A stretch of 64,000 nucleotides of DNA, taken from Paraspadella gotoi. Taxonomy: Eukaryota; Chaetognatha. The stretch covers positions 23,428,776 to 23,492,775 of the forward strand of contig CM119265.1 in assembly GCA_051294375.1 (NCBI GenBank), given 5' to 3'. The position numbers and the translations under genes were made by a program. This document shows, in pieces, positions 11,433 through 28,439 of this stretch. The stretch's first letter is position 1, and each line of letters starts with the position of its first letter. The notes beneath the pieces are model-generated. The model was not told where the DNA came from and did no database searches. It worked only from the letters and a program-made list of their open reading frames with translations.

Positions 11433-11848
11433 TAGTGTGTCCAGTAGAAATGGGAGCATTTTCCTGAGTTGACTTGCTTTCCTGAACTTGGGATCTGTCG
11501 GCTTGTTATCGATGGTTTAACTCTTTTTTCAAAGACTTTTTCGACTTTCGTTTCAACTCGGAATCATTGGTTTACGAATATGAAGTTCCCGATGCACTGT
11601 TGAACGGAAAAGCCAGATAAACGACACGAAAAATCAAAAAAGTTACATATATTTCTCAACATTATTCGGCTCATGATTTCTAAAGAAAAAAATTTGAAGA
11701 GGCGCTTCGATATAAACAAAAAAAAAACAAAGAAACAAAAAAAACATCAACCTTGACGAAACTGTCACTCAGATATCCTCCTTCCCTCCTTTTATTTTTT
11801 TTATTTGTCTTCATTCTCTTGCTTTTTTTTTTTACTTTTTTCTTTACT

Positions 11849-12105
11849 TAATTTCTTCTTTTTCTCCTTTTTTTCTCCTTTTTTCTTTTCCCTTTGTTCG
11901 TCCATTCCCCCTTCTTTCCTTTTTTCTTAACTTAATTTCTTCTTTTTCTCCTTTTTTTCTCCTTTTTTTTCTTTTCCCTTTGTTCGTCCATTTCCCCTTC
12001 TTTCCTTTTTTCTTAACTTAATTTCTTCTTTTTCTCCTTTTTTTCTCCTTTTTTCTTTTCCCTTTGTTCGTCCATTCCCCTTTTTTTTCCTTTTTTCTTA
12101 ACTTT
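11849..12105. repeat. pyrimidine-rich tandem repeat, ~85-bp unit x 3
   Basis: Three copies of a unit containing AACTTAATTTCTTCTTTTTC and CCCTTTGTTCGTCCATTCCC. Almost entirely pyrimidine on the + strand, against the usual bias here. Confidence 0.85.
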
Positions 12106-12653
12106 CTCTCCTAATCACTTCTTCGTCTGAATCGCGCGCGGATATCGCGTTTAGAGTTTTGACGTTCAGAGATTCGCTGACTTTTTTCGTCATCGCCTGG
12201 TGACACGGTGAGAGTGCACCGAGAGCAGCAACAACAACAACAACGAACATATCGACTCCATTGGCAGGATCTAATGAGATGCCATCGGAATGTTGTCAGT
12301 ACGACGTCATGATGCAATCGGGATAACTGTTAAGAGAAAGGACGACACTGAGAGAAGAAATGACACTGAAGACAAAAGATGACAATGAAAGAAGATGACA
12401 ATGAAGAGAAAAGATGACAATGAAAGAAGAAAGGACTATGAAGAGAAAAGATGACAATGAAAGAAGCGAGGTCACTGAAGAGCAAAGATGACAATGACAG
12501 TGACGAAAGGGCGAAACGAAATTTGAGACGAAAAGTTTCATCTCTCACGACGAGTAAAAAGACATTTGACGCGGGAAGAAAAGACGCCTCGTGAAAGCGC
12601 GATAAGGCTTTTAACCTTAGAATGTCGAGCGAAAAGATAGGAGATAAAATTAA

Positions 12654-12654
<1 letters not shown>

Positions 12655-12689
<35 letters not shown>

Positions 12690-12690
12690 T
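12655..12690. repeat. (ACG)n trinucleotide repeat
   Basis: About eleven ACG units in otherwise GA/ATG-rich low-complexity DNA (12350-12830). Confidence 0.9.
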
Positions 12691-13394
12691 GTGGGGATGA
12701 TGGACTCAAAAATGATATTGTCGATGGCAAAGAAGACAACGACATCTATTACGGAAACAACAACGACGATGATGAAGACGATGACTACGAAGACGACGAT
12801 GGCGACGATGCGCAACGAAATGAAAATTAGACAACCGGAAGTCCTTTTCATTAGTCGTTTTCGGTAGCGGCATTTCGTGATGCCTGGAGACATTGCTGGA
12901 TGTTGCACGATGATGTCGAGTCGTTGGATTTATTATCAAGATGTTGGTTGTTGGAGATGATTTTTTAATTTTGGAATTGGGTTAATGTTAACGTGCTGGT
13001 AGTGATTTTAGATTGTACTGAACGACCAATCATTTTTTCTGGTACAATTTACATGAATGGACTGGAGTGGTCGGGATTTGATGACAAGAATACGAAGAAA
13101 AGTAATATTTGTCATTAGATATAACAAAGACGCCGAGAAAGGTTATAAACATAAGGAGATCCCCTGTTATTCGCTAAAAAATGTCTGTACATTCAAAAAA
13201 GAACGAGTTGAGTTTCGAAATCTTGTTTCGTCAGTACGACCGTTTTTTTTGTTTTTTTTTAAAGGTGACGAAGCGGCGAAACTGTTTGAGTGACAGTCGC
13301 GCTGTTTGTTGGACTGGTTATTCAGTGATTGAATATTTCGACGACTTTGTTTAGCCGTCGTGGTCAAGGGGAATAAACACTAAACAGAGATGAA

Positions 13395-13397
<3 letters not shown>

Positions 13398-13491
<94 letters not shown>
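13398..13491. repeat. (GA)n microsatellite
   Basis: Pure GA array of about 94 bases. Confidence 0.97.
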
Positions 13492-13493
<2 letters not shown>

Positions 13494-14231
13494 GAGCCGG
13501 ATATCAGACAAGGAGGGGCGTCAGATTCCGAACACCTCAGTAACGAGCGAAACTCCTTTAGAGAGGAAAGTGAGCCGAGCAACAGATAAGCGAGTTAAGG
13601 GACTAAAGGGAAGTTATGTTAAAATTATTTTTTGAAAAAGTAAGGAAATGAATTGATCGAAAGAGAACTTTTTAAACTAAAACGAAGGTCAAGAGAAGAT
13701 AATGATTAGAGATTAAGTGGTGGTTACTTATTGAGCTTTTACACTCAAGGTGAATAATATTAACTAGCAAGGATTGACACGTTATCATTCCGATGCTTTT
13801 AAGTCCGAGAAGAATCGCATTAGACCCTTAAGTCTCACCTCAAGTCAAAACGAGATAACTAACGAAAGCAAAAGCGAAATTCTTTAAAATAAGAAAAAAA
13901 CCTTTTCAGTCATCCAGAAGTAAAATCGGAAGCAAAGATAAACAAAATGACAACAATAACAATCTTTAGTGGAAACAAACGAAAGGAAAGAAAAGCAAAC
14001 AAAAGCGAAGGGATGCGAAAATAAGGGAGGAACCGTTTTTCTTAGGGAGAAAAATGGAATCTTCATCCAACTGAAATATAAAATCGATTTTTCGATGGTT
14101 TGCTTGTTTGCTTGCTAGTTTGCTTGCTGTTATGTTTTCTTTTGTTGAAAAAAATGTAAGAGACACGGAGTTCCTGCAGAAGAAAAGAAAGATAAAAAAA
14201 GAAAAAGGAAAGAGAAAAAGAAAAACACAGT

Positions 14232-14232
<1 letters not shown>

Positions 14233-14302
<70 letters not shown>
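14233..14302. repeat. (GA)n microsatellite
   Basis: Pure GA array. Confidence 0.97.
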
Positions 14303-14303
<1 letters not shown>

Positions 14304-14398
14304 AAGAAGATCCAAGAAGCAGAATTGTGACTTCGAATGCAAGTCGCGGATTTCATCATTCAATATTTTTTTTTTCTTTTTGCAACTAGGATTCTATT

Positions 14399-14438
14399 TA
14401 AAACTAAATTTATGTTCTTCTTCTTAAATTTAGTTTTA
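14399..14438. repeat. 14-bp inverted repeat with 12-base loop
   Basis: TAAAACTAAATTTA and its exact complement flank a 12-base pyrimidine-rich loop. Confidence 0.7.
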
Positions 14439-15780
14439 GTTTATCGTTTTTTGTTGCTTAAATTTTACATGTTCTTTTACTATACTTTACTATACCGTAG
14501 TTCCTAAAACCTCTTTTACGAATTGAAATTATCAACTCTCACTTTTACCAACTGAAAATTCCACTCGATTTTTAATCTTTGATACTTTCGCTGCCACAAC
14601 TTCCAACTCGTCATCATTGACATTGCTGCCGTGACATAAGAATTTATTAATAAGTATCAAACTAATAAGTAGGCCCAAAGAATATTATGTATCAATTAAG
14701 AGAGAACGACGGGCATTCAGACAGATAGACTGGCACACAAACTGGCAAAATGACAGAGAGACAAGCAGATAGGGATATCCCCTCCCTACTACGAAGAAAG
14801 AAGGAAAATTCTTGAAATCTAAACTGAAGAAGCGAATTTGAGAAAAGACGAAAGAGAAAAAAAAGGTTAAAATGACGTTTGGACAAAAGCGATGAGTCAA
14901 CTTTGACGCTGAGGTGTCAACGCGGAAACGAAAATCGATACCAGGACAAAGTATATTTTTTTTCTCCTTAGCTTCTTCGTATAATGACATCGGTTGTTAC
15001 TCTCAATTGTTATATGTTTCTCGAGATTCGCTTTCGAGTTTTAACTTATTTTATTATTTTTCGGAAACACTTCGTCACAACATTAGTTAGACTAATTTTT
15101 TTTTGGTGAAAAGTAGTGAACTTTAACTCAAGATTTAAAAAGAAAAAAAAATTATTTCCACGACGTACGTCTCTATTGGACGCGAGAAGCAAGTGCTTTA
15201 CCATCAGAATAAACTAATCTTTATTTCGACGTAAGGTACAAGATTTTCGAGGCGCCACCCAGATAAACCTCGCCTTCCTCAGCCGGCGGGAAAAAGAACA
15301 CACACTCGTTCGTTTCCCCCCCCCCAAAAAAAAAAGTTTTTAAAGAGTAAGTCGGACTTTTTGTAAGTCGAATTGTTTAGTTTTCCTGTCGGAACCAACA
15401 CAAAAAAGTGGGGTTATCGATTTGGAAAATCGTCTGTTCGTTCGAATCCTGCCTTATTGCCGAAGAGGAAAAAAGGTGAGGCAAGGTAAGTGTTTGGAAA
15501 TACTGAGGTGGAAAGAAGGTAAGTTTTTGTTAGGAAAAATGTGAAAGGAATTTGACGTGACGTCGGTGAGGACTCAGACAGTTTTAAATTAGTATTGCCG
15601 CTTTTTTCAACTAAGGATAAAATAAGAAATAATAATTTTTTTTTAAATTTTTTTTAAAAAAATGTAAAAGTATTTTCGCCAACCTTAAATCACGTGATCA
15701 AATTCCAGAAATAATAATTCTCTTCTTTTTGTGCGCAAATGGATTCGCAGGAGTAAGAGTGGGTGTTATTTTGTGTGGCT

Positions 15781-15787
<7 letters not shown>

Positions 15788-15868
<81 letters not shown>

Positions 15869-15890
15869 GAGAGAGAGAGCGAGGAGAGAG
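15788..15890. repeat. (GA)n microsatellite, interrupted
   Basis: GA array with GGA and GAA interruptions. Confidence 0.95.
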
Positions 15891-16051
15891 AAAACGACTC
15901 GTTGAACCAGGATGAACTGACAAGTCAGTTAAATGACACCCAAAAAGTCGAAAGCGCACAAACTGGTTTTTTCGAAATCAACTGGCGCTTTGAGCCAAAA
16001 AATCAATCGCTTCAAAGTCGAGGACGTTTAAAACCGGATTCGCGGGAGGAG

Positions 16052-16052
<1 letters not shown>

Positions 16053-16113
<61 letters not shown>
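16053..16113. repeat. (GA)n microsatellite
   Basis: Pure GA array. Confidence 0.97.
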
Positions 16114-16116
<3 letters not shown>

Positions 16117-16831
16117 AAAGCACGCCCGACTTAAGTCGTTTTAAATTGATGCCACGCAGTTAATTATATTTAACGAGATTTCCCTTTTTCTCTCGCGGGT
16201 TGGAATTTGGAAAGCGACATTTTTTGTCGTCTGTGTCTTCGTTTATGAAGGCGTTGTCCTTTTTCTCTCGATTGACTTTGTCTCCGGAGATTTTGTAAGA
16301 CGATCAACGTCTTCTTTTGTTTTCTTTGTTGCGTCATCGTTGTTTGAAAACTAGAGTTGTTGTCTCGTTTTGTTGTCTTTCCTGCTTTTGTTTTACGAAA
16401 ATAAAAATTGAGAAAAAAAAGCATAGTTTTAAAATACGTAAGATTACTTAAAATGATGAATACATACTAGTTTAGATCAAATCAGATTTTTGTTCTTTCT
16501 CTCGCTGATTTTCGAAAGGTTAATTTTCTGTCCAACTCGCTAATCAATGAAAAATGAAATTTGTTTTCGATGACTCAAGCTCATTGTTTTTAAAAGTACT
16601 TGAAATGTTTTTGTTTTTAAAGTTATTCTCGTCGCCGTCAGAGGGTTTCTCATATCTGTCTTTAAATCCGCTTACTCATTCCCCACGCGTTTTTTTTTTT
16701 CCGCGAAATCCCTTTCTTATCGTTTGTGTAATTCACTGCCTCATTTCCTTCCTTTTTAGCAGATTTTATTTGACGAATCTTCTAAAACACTTATTCCATT
16801 GCTCACCTCAAACCATCATTCAAGTCATAGC

Positions 16832-16990
16832 TCATCATTCTAGTCCTTTTTCTATTTCTAATATCATTCTAGTCCTTTTTCTATTCCTCATATCATTCTA
16901 GTCCTTTTTCTATTCATCATATCATTCTAGTCCTTTTTCTATTCCTCATATCATTCTAGTCCTTTTTCTATTCCTCAATCCTCAATCCTC
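16832..16990. repeat. 29-bp tandem repeat, ~5 copies
   Basis: The unit begins ATCATTCTAGTCCTTTTTCT and continues ATTCCTCAT; the copies differ at one to three positions. Confidence 0.9.
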
Positions 16991-17109
16991 ATATCATTTC
17001 TAAATGATAAGATTAATATTATTTTATATTCTCTTTTCTCATTCGATTCTCTATTTCATTATTCATTCCCCCCCCCCTCGAGTTCGGTTGGCGTTAGCGG
17101 TTTCCTTCT

Positions 17110-17213
17110 TTACGCCAACGCCGCTTTCACCGCATTCAACGCCGCTGCCTCTGCAGCAACTTCTGGTACTTTCCTTGTTTTTTCACGAATTGACTCACCC
17201 GATGACGAGGCCA
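17110..17213 (-). CDS. possible terminal exon of an unidentified minus-strand gene
   Basis: A strong acceptor (T-rich tract then GTTCAG at 17214) opens a frame that reads ASSSGESIREKT and ends PEVAAEAAALNAVKAALA-stop, an Ala-rich helical tail. No upstream exon with a matching phase (one base carried over) was found. The coiled-coil gene at 20273 does not offer a compatible donor. It may be a chance open stretch. Confidence 0.25.
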
Positions 17214-17891
17214 CTGAACGAACAAAACAGAAAAAAAAATAAAAAAGAATCAATAAAAAATTTAAACAGAAGAGTAAGTTTCTTATTATTAGTGCAACAA
17301 AAATCAATAATTGTCGCAAAATAAAAACAAATTGAATAACTAAGAAGAATAAGAAAGTAAGTTCGAGTAAGTTGCGCATTCCGTAGTTCATCCTAAGACG
17401 AAGAGAGAAAAAATTTCAGAGACGAAAAAAAAAAGAAAAAGATTCCGAGTGAATTAATTCAAACAGAAGATTTTTATCCTTTCGTATTTTTTCGAATTTT
17501 TTTTTCTTTACTTGAGCATATATATATAGTCAAAATGAATAGTAATTTTTTGGTCTTTAGAAAAATTAAATTTTTCGGTCGATATTTCACTTGTAAGCTT
17601 GCGATGTCACTTGCCACTACAATTTTTTTTCACCGATTTTTGCGAAAACTTTTTTTCCCAACATTAGTGTCTGTTTAATTGTTTTTATTTTGATAATTTT
17701 TTATGTTTTTTCTCTCTCAACCTATTAATTCAATAAAACGGACCCAAAAAAAAAAACATTTGAAATCAGCTGAATCGTCGATTTTACGATCAGCGGTTGA
17801 GTTCTTTCATTCACGACTTCACCAGATTTCACGGAATCACGCGAGGCGTCACGGAAAATTGTCGAGGGCTCGAAAATTCACTGGCCGTCAC

Positions 17892-18026
<135 letters not shown>

Positions 18027-18140
18027 AAACCGAAAACTGTCGAGCAACGAAACTTTTTTCCTAATTTTTTGAAAATCCAAGAAAAAAAGGTGAGGCGGGT
18101 GCGGGGCAGGTAAGTTCAGCCTGTTCTTTTCGTTCGTCAG

Positions 18141-18200
18141 TCTCTTTTTCTCTCTCTCTTTCCCTCTCTCTCTCTCTCTCTCCCTCTCTCTCTCTTTCTC
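18141..18200. repeat. (TC)n microsatellite
   Basis: Interrupted TC array, one of the few GA/TC arrays with pyrimidines on the + strand. It lies about 115 bases after the preceding GA array, so the pair could base-pair as a long inverted repeat. Confidence 0.9.
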
Positions 18201-18720
18201 AATCTCCCCCAATCCGTTTTTAAATTTTGGTAGAACTCTTTTCCAATTGGACGAGGATCCGCCATCGGATTGGTCCGCAACTTTGGATCGAGAATTCGCG
18301 TCGTCAGTGGATGTGAGACTCAATAACTTATTCTTCGTAACGAGAGAAAGAAACGAAGTTAGCTCCGGAATCCGCGGAAATGACAAGATATAGCAAGGTG
18401 TTACAGTGATAATTGATAACGATGACAAGTGATAACGATGACAATTGACAACGATGACACAAAAGAAAACGAGAGGAAGAAGAAGAGAAACAAACAAAAA
18501 ACCGCTGACATTGATAATAAAAGATGACAACAACGAAAGAGAAGATAAAAAATCGTCGTATTAGTCCGTTGACATTCTGTCGTATCGCTTTCAGATTATT
18601 GCTGTTTCGTGACCACTATCTTTACGATCGTTGGTCACCGATTAACGCAAACGGTTCGGCGAATTCCGTCCTTCCCCCCCCCCCTACTCGGTCTCATTTT
18701 TAGTTTTCCCCTGCGGGGTA

Positions 18721-18833
18721 CGGACTACGACGACGACGACGACCACGACGTCGAATGTTACGACGACGACGACGACGACGACCACGACGACGACCACGAC
18801 GTCGAATGTTACGACGACAACGACGACTTTGTC
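18721..18833. repeat. (GAC)n repeat with internal duplication
   Basis: GAC repeats with two copies of CACGACGTCGAATGTTACGA. Confidence 0.85.
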
Positions 18834-18851
18834 TTCGTCCCAACGTCAAAG

Positions 18852-18947
18852 AAAATTAATAAGCCAAGCTTTGATTGCCGCCCAAAATTAATAAGCCAAG
18901 CTTTGATCGCCGCCCAAAATTAATAAGCCAAGCTTTGATTGCCGCCC
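18852..18947. repeat. 32-bp tandem repeat, 3 copies
   Basis: Three near-identical copies of a unit beginning AAAATTAATAAGCCAAGCTT and ending GCCGCCC; a single C/T change marks the second. Confidence 0.95.
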
Positions 18948-19666
18948 AAAATTAACGAATTGGGAACCGGTGTTGATCCTTGAGCTTTGGGGACAACAAT
19001 TTGGGGATAATTAAAGAAAAAATTTGAAGAAAAACGTACGACAAATAAAGCGAGAAATATTCATATAAAGCAAAACATTTGACGACGATGAAGGCAGCGA
19101 TGAGAAATAAACCTTTTTTTTTTTTTTTATTTATAGTCCAAAAAAAAATTGTTTTTTAAATTTTGGCGCGAAAAGAGAGGAAAGCCGAATCCCATCCTGC
19201 GTAATGAGTCGTTCGTGTCAACACTCAACTCTACTCAACCGCTGTTGGGACAGGGTGGAGCGCGCGTCCCACACTTACCTTCGACTCGTTTACCTAATTA
19301 AAAGCACATTTAACGTCAGGGGCAGAATCGGATTGAAAATGGGACTAAAAATCACACGAGTAATTTATTTATTTCATAATTTGAATTTTTTTTTAAACCT
19401 AGTGGTTATAGAATGACGTACGTTTTTTCGGGAAACCTACAGTTAGACGAAGGGAAAAGAAGAAACGAAATTTTTTTTTTTCAATTTTTTTTCAATTTAT
19501 GTTAGTTTTGTTTGTTTTTAGCGAATTTTAAAAAAATCATCGTCTAACATAAGGACCCGCCGACTTTTTCTTCATGATAAATTACGATAGTCGCGACGAG
19601 CAGGAAGAAACTGTACCATGGGCAAAAACTCAACCATGAAATCTGGAGAAAAAAATTGTGGCAGAA

Positions 19667-19667
<1 letters not shown>

Positions 19668-19704
<37 letters not shown>
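19668..19704. repeat. (GA)n microsatellite
   Basis: Short GA array. Confidence 0.9.
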
Positions 19705-19707
<3 letters not shown>

Positions 19708-20272
19708 GACCTTCGCAATTCGGACAAGAGATCCTTTGACAACTTGATTTTTTTTTCTTGTCCATCAGCAAAAAAAAACTTACTTATCGTCTTTTTTTCT
19801 ATCGTGCGCCCGCCAGGATTGCAATCAGAAAAAACGCCCGGATATAAAACTGCGGCGCTCATACGAAGACGTTAGACACTCTAGGGGGGGGGATTCTGTA
19901 ATCTAGAATCTGTATGTCCGTCTGTCCCGAATCTAAACGTTTTCGGCCACGTCATCAAAAACCAAAAAACGTTTCTGGCAGAAAGTCGAGATATCCCAGG
20001 CCATTGATGCCCATTGCCCAAGGACGTCGATGAAGACGAAATCAAAGACGTTCATTCGTCTCTTTCTCTTTTGTATTTCCAATCTTATTTTAATTCTTGT
20101 CAGGTTTGCTTGTTTCAAATTGGACATTAACATTCTCATTAACAGATCGTCGATTCGACATGAAATTCTCCGCCTTCTCTTTATCGAAGCAATACTTAAT
20201 CCTCGCTCCACAAACTGCCACCACTCCCACCCTCCTTTTCGACACCACCATTCCACTCCTCCACCTTAATCT

Positions 20273-24125
<3,853 letters not shown>

Positions 24126-25128
24126 GGTGTCTTTTTGTTTGTTAGTTTGTTCTGTTCGTGAGTTTATTAATTTCGTGAGTTGCGAAACTTTAAAGTGAGA
24201 GTTTCGAGCGACTTTTAAATCACATTTTTATGTCTTAATTCCTTTTCAAACCGTGACTAGCTTCGGTTAATCCTAAAACTCTAACGACTTAAATATTCAT
24301 TATTAGACTTTTCTCCCGAGGGCTCGTTTAAATAAAAAGAAATATCGAAAATCTTTTTTTATTGTTTTTGATTAAGAATTTCGCGTTAATCGCAATAACC
24401 CATTAAAAAAAAAAATAAAACGAAACATCAAAAATCGATATACAAAGAAAAAACCAATATAATTATAAAGTAGTAATTATTTAATAAAACCGCTCGAGCT
24501 ATATAAATAACAATCTTTTTAATTTAAAAAAAAATCGCGACCAAAGTTTTTTGAGGAATGATTGACGTTCGCTGAATGAAGAAGGCACGAAATGCGCTCG
24601 TCAAGTTCGTTTACACAAAAAAGGCGAATTTCGGAAATGTTAAAATTTAAAAAAATATGTTAATTTTCCTCGGGAAAAATACATTACAGTTGACGTCAAT
24701 CGTGGAACCAACGTCGATGCAATTCACTTCAAAGATGAAATCTTTTTTTTTTTTCGAAATTTCGACGTCACCTAATTTATTTCGCATTAGTTTTATCCAT
24801 TGCAAAGCATAAAGAGTTTCTTCCGCTACGAGTACGTCCCTTTATTCAAACCCCATTTTTTTTATTACTTTAATGTGTCATAAGCGTTTTAAATAGTAAA
24901 CCGTAAATCTACGAGAATAGTTATAATAAATATTTTCCTGCCAATACTTTATCTCCAAACTTTGTGACAATCAATGAATTTAAAACCATTTTATGGCGTC
25001 TAAAGGCAAAGAAAATAACGGCATTGGTGCAATGAACAGCCAATGGAAGCAAAGTTTGCACTATGCAGAATAATAACTCAAAAATCTCAAAATGCACTCA
25101 AAAGAAATCCAACTAAACCATCGCCCAT
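24126..25128. other. intergenic, AT-rich, no gene seen
   Basis: Spacer between the start of the coiled-coil gene and the end of CAP on the same strand. No repeat array or open exon stands out. It should contain the coiled-coil gene's promoter and the CAP 3' end. Confidence 0.7.
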
Positions 25129-25513
25129 TCAATTAATGTCAACGACCTCGGTTCTCAACGCCTGCCCGTCCCAAACGGTCTTGAACTGTTCGGGCACGGG
25201 ATGATCGACGGACCCGTTGACCTCGTCGGGCACGCCCACGTTCATTTCCGACGATTTGGAGGTGAGGATCTCGGCGCCCAACGACTTCTCGCAAAGCAGC
25301 ACCTGACAGCCGTCAGTGTTGGAGATGCCGACCGTCGGGCAGGTGCCGAGAGACTGGAGTTGGACTGATTGGCAGTTAACGACGTCGACGGAGCAGACGA
25401 TGTCGGAGAAGACGAGCGCCACCTGGGAAAAGAAAGGCGGATGCTCTTTTGTCGCTTGGGAAAGCTTAACGTTTAAATTTCAATGTACAGTGGAGACCGT
25501 ACAGTCTACAGGT

Positions 25514-25591
<78 letters not shown>

Positions 25592-26961
25592 AGACAAGGT
25601 AAAAGATCCAACTTGTGATCGATCACTCCACCCACCTTTTTGCACTTATCCAACGTGATCGAGTTACATTTTCCTTCCACTGTGATCATTGAGTCGCTGC
25701 AGTCGTAGATGTAAACCGTCTGCTTCATCGTCACCTCGTCCAGGACGACGTTGTGGGCGTGGCGATAATTCTCCACCACCCACTTCTTTCCGGCCTCGCA
25801 GACCAAAACCGGCGCTTTCTTAACCGCGCCGCCGACGGCGCTCTTTTTGACGCCAGCAACGCCGGCGACGTTGGACTTTTTGACGTCGTCTTCGTGAACT
25901 ACGGAGGTGAGACGCAATTCGGGGTTTTTGTGCGTCATTTGTTTCGCGTCGACTTTCTTCAAACCGGAAGTGATTCCCTCGCCTCGATTAATGGAAGCGA
26001 AGAGGGCGCCTCGATCGCCGCTCGGCGTCTTCGGCGCCGTCGGAGAAGGGGCGCCGTCTAGGTCGAGGTTTTTGAGGAGGTCGGCAGGGGGCGGCGGCGG
26101 CGGTGGCGGAGGAACGCCGGCTGGTGGCGGCGCCGCGGCGCGTCGAGCTTTTCCGGCGTCGAACTTCATGGGATCCTCGCCCATTTTTTTCCAGTTGACG
26201 CCCATGGAATGGAATCGCATAACGTAGGCCTCCAACTCGTCGAGGGTTCGAGCCCAGGCCTTGCACCAGGCCTCGTGTCGAGGGTCTTGCTCTTTGTATT
26301 CGCGGACGACGCGATTGGAGTAGAACTGAGAGGCGTTGGACATCTCGCGAACGAGAGACGCCGGCCCCGGCTTCCATTCGCCGCTCCCGGGGATGTGACC
26401 GTCGCCCTTGCGCGGCGGCTGCTTCCGCTCCTTGGTCTGCTCTCTCGTTTCCTTGGCAACGACGTCTTGATCCACCGCGACCCAACCCAACGCTCCGATC
26501 GATTCCCCGATTGCCTGGAGGTGATTGATCACTTCCTTCTGGTGACGGTTCTTGTCGCGGACGTCGACGGCGGCGGCGAGGGCGTCGGAGGTCGGCTTCA
26601 GCAGCGTCGCCAAGTCGGTAGACGTCGCCGGTTTTCGGCACCGCGACGCTAAAGCTAGGAACTCGCGTTGGCGGGAGAAAGCGGCCGCCACGGCGTCGCA
26701 CTGTTCCGTCAACACCCCGCTCTCGATGCGGCGGGCGTACATGACGAATTCGGCCAGGGGACCTTCCACAATCTCGTCGAAAACGTCGAGAAAGTCGCAT
26801 GAGGGCGCGCCGTTGACGAGAGGCTCGGGCGCCGGTGGTGGCGCCGAGGATGTCGTCGAAAAGTTCTCGGCCTTCAAGCAGCCGAGATCGAGGCCCTCAA
26901 ATCGATTGGTGACGTTTTCCAGACGAAGCACCAGGCGGCGGAGCTCTTCCGTTGCCGCCAT
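25129..26961 (-). CDS. CAP: adenylyl cyclase-associated protein (CAP)
   Basis: Two coding exons, 26961-25636 and 25422-25129, give 539 residues, somewhat longer than the roughly 475 of vertebrate CAP1. CAP is a cytosolic actin regulator that recycles cofilin-bound G-actin and promotes nucleotide exchange. The protein starts MAATEELRRLVLRLENVTNR, with the N-terminal RLE-type helix. A helical folded domain follows (about residues 50-310), with VNWKKMGEDPMKFDAGKARR near its end, then a proline run (GVPPPPPPPPPADL), a WH2-like segment (SGLKKVDAKQMTHKNPELR) and the beta-helical CARP domain (KWVVENYRHAHNVVLDEV; CDSMITVEGKCNSITLDKC-like text with conserved Cys). It ends PEQFKTVWDG...TEVVDIN, as in other CAPs. 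The start follows a TTCCAG acceptor at 26983, so at least one 5' UTR exon lies upstream. Confidence 0.96.
25515..25597. repeat. (GA)n microsatellite in the CAP intron
   Basis: GA array filling much of the only coding intron of CAP. Confidence 0.97.
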
Positions 26962-27227
26962 GATTGAATCTGTTGTGGGGTCTGGAAGGGAAAAGTTGGA
27001 AATGATGGGGAGTGAACGGGGTGTTGCGGAATGCGTACAAAGCTGGTGAAAAAGCGAAACGAAATTATTACTATAAAGCATGCCTAGAAATTAAAATTTA
27101 AAAACTACAAATGCTGAAACTGCGATTTTAAAGCTACTTTTATTAAAGCATTATCTGTATGTACTATGTATGATTGGAGCAATTGGAACTAATCATGCGG
27201 CTTAATAGAATAAAAGATTTATACAGC

Positions 27228-27262
27228 CGATATAACAATTATCTATTCATTCAATAAATATA
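27228..27262 (+). repeat. dispersed repeat, family 1, fragment D
   Basis: Carries only the AATTATCTATTCATTCAATA core found in copies A-C. Confidence 0.5.
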
Positions 27263-27591
27263 AGTATATATATTAATGATGATTATAAATTATTCTCACC
27301 CATGGTAAATTTCTTCTCAAAAACCGAGAGCGATCTAAAATTTGTTATAAAGTTTTATCGCCGGGAAATTAAATTTATATCTGTCGATGACAAGAAGAAT
27401 TCGAATAATTTTGAAGAAAAAAAAATCATTCAAGGCGGAAAATTATTTGTATTGAATTCCGATAATATTAAATATAATTAAAAACTATCTATAATTCGCT
27501 TACCAGAATTTTCGCAAGAAATGTGGGAAGACGCAACGGTTGGCTTGAAGATGGTCAAAGTGCTGGAGAATTGCATATCCCGGGCCGAATA

Positions 27592-27738
27592 GCGAGAGAG
27601 AGGGAGAGAGAGCAAAAAGGGAGAGAGAGGGAGAAAGATAGAGAGAGAGCGCAAAGGAAAGATCGATCGAAGCTTCGAAAAACTCGAGGATGAGGATGAA
27701 GATGAGCCAGACGCAAAGAGAAGTTGCAGGAAAGAGAG

Positions 27739-27811
<73 letters not shown>
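27592..27811. repeat. (GA)n microsatellites (two arrays)
   Basis: Interrupted GA array 27592-27650 and pure array 27734-27811, upstream of the CAP 5' UTR exon. Confidence 0.95.
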
Positions 27812-27814
<3 letters not shown>

Positions 27815-28181
27815 AAAATCACGCGCCGGGCTTTTTTTTTCTTTAGATATTTTCCAGCTATGTAAAAAAAAAATTGTAGGGGAATTTTTTTTGATCCCCG
27901 AGCTAAATCGAATTAGCGATTCGAATCTAAGAAGAAAAACGATCGAAAGAAAACGTTAAAAACCATTAAGGTCGATGCCAAGTAGCTGATGTCGTTAACT
28001 TGGGAGTCTATTTAGGAAAGAAAGAAGACAGCTACAGTAACAAAAATTGAAATAATGGAAATCTCAATGCTCGCACAGCGAAAAAGTAAATTAAAAGCTA
28101 AAGAATTAGAATTTCTTTTTAAAAAAATGACATTTATAGAGATGCAATGAGGACGCATCTAGAAACAATGGGAGAAAATCG

Positions 28182-28439
28182 ATGACGAGCGACCCCGACC
28201 AGCGATTGGATGTTAAACTCTCGATCGAGAATTTAGAATGGACGCGTTGTGATTTTGACTCTCTAAACGAACCTATAGAAACGCGGCAAAGGGAAGACAA
28301 CAACAATAACTACAACAACAACAACGGCATTGGGAGCGGAGAACTCATGGTCGACGCGAGAAAGAAGATTTTTGGGAACGTGAATCAGCATTTGATTTTA
28401 AATGAGGGGGCGGGGGAGGTAATAAGAATGATTGAATGA
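28182..28439 (+). CDS. isolated exon-like open frame (uncertain)
   Basis: An 85-codon open stretch reading MTSDPDQRLDVKLSIENLEW, with an Asn-rich patch, then LMVDARKKIFGNVNQHLI. It runs into a possible donor (GAG then GTAATA) near 28419. The composition looks protein-like, but no partner exon or homology is recognised. It may be a first exon of an unknown transcript or chance. Confidence 0.25.
   Translation: MTSDPDQRLDVKLSIENLEWTRCDFDSLNEPIETRQREDNNNNYNNNNGIGSGELMVDARKKIFGNVNQHLILNEGAGEVIRMIE

Noticed and set aside
12330-12908. 192-codon minus-strand ORF with Val/Ile runs
   Set aside because: Translation of ACG, ATGACA and GAAG low-complexity repeats; composition not protein-like.
15420-15475. 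GTTCGAATCC, resembling a tRNA B box
   Set aside because: Flanking bases do not form a T stem or acceptor stem, and no A box lies at the right distance.
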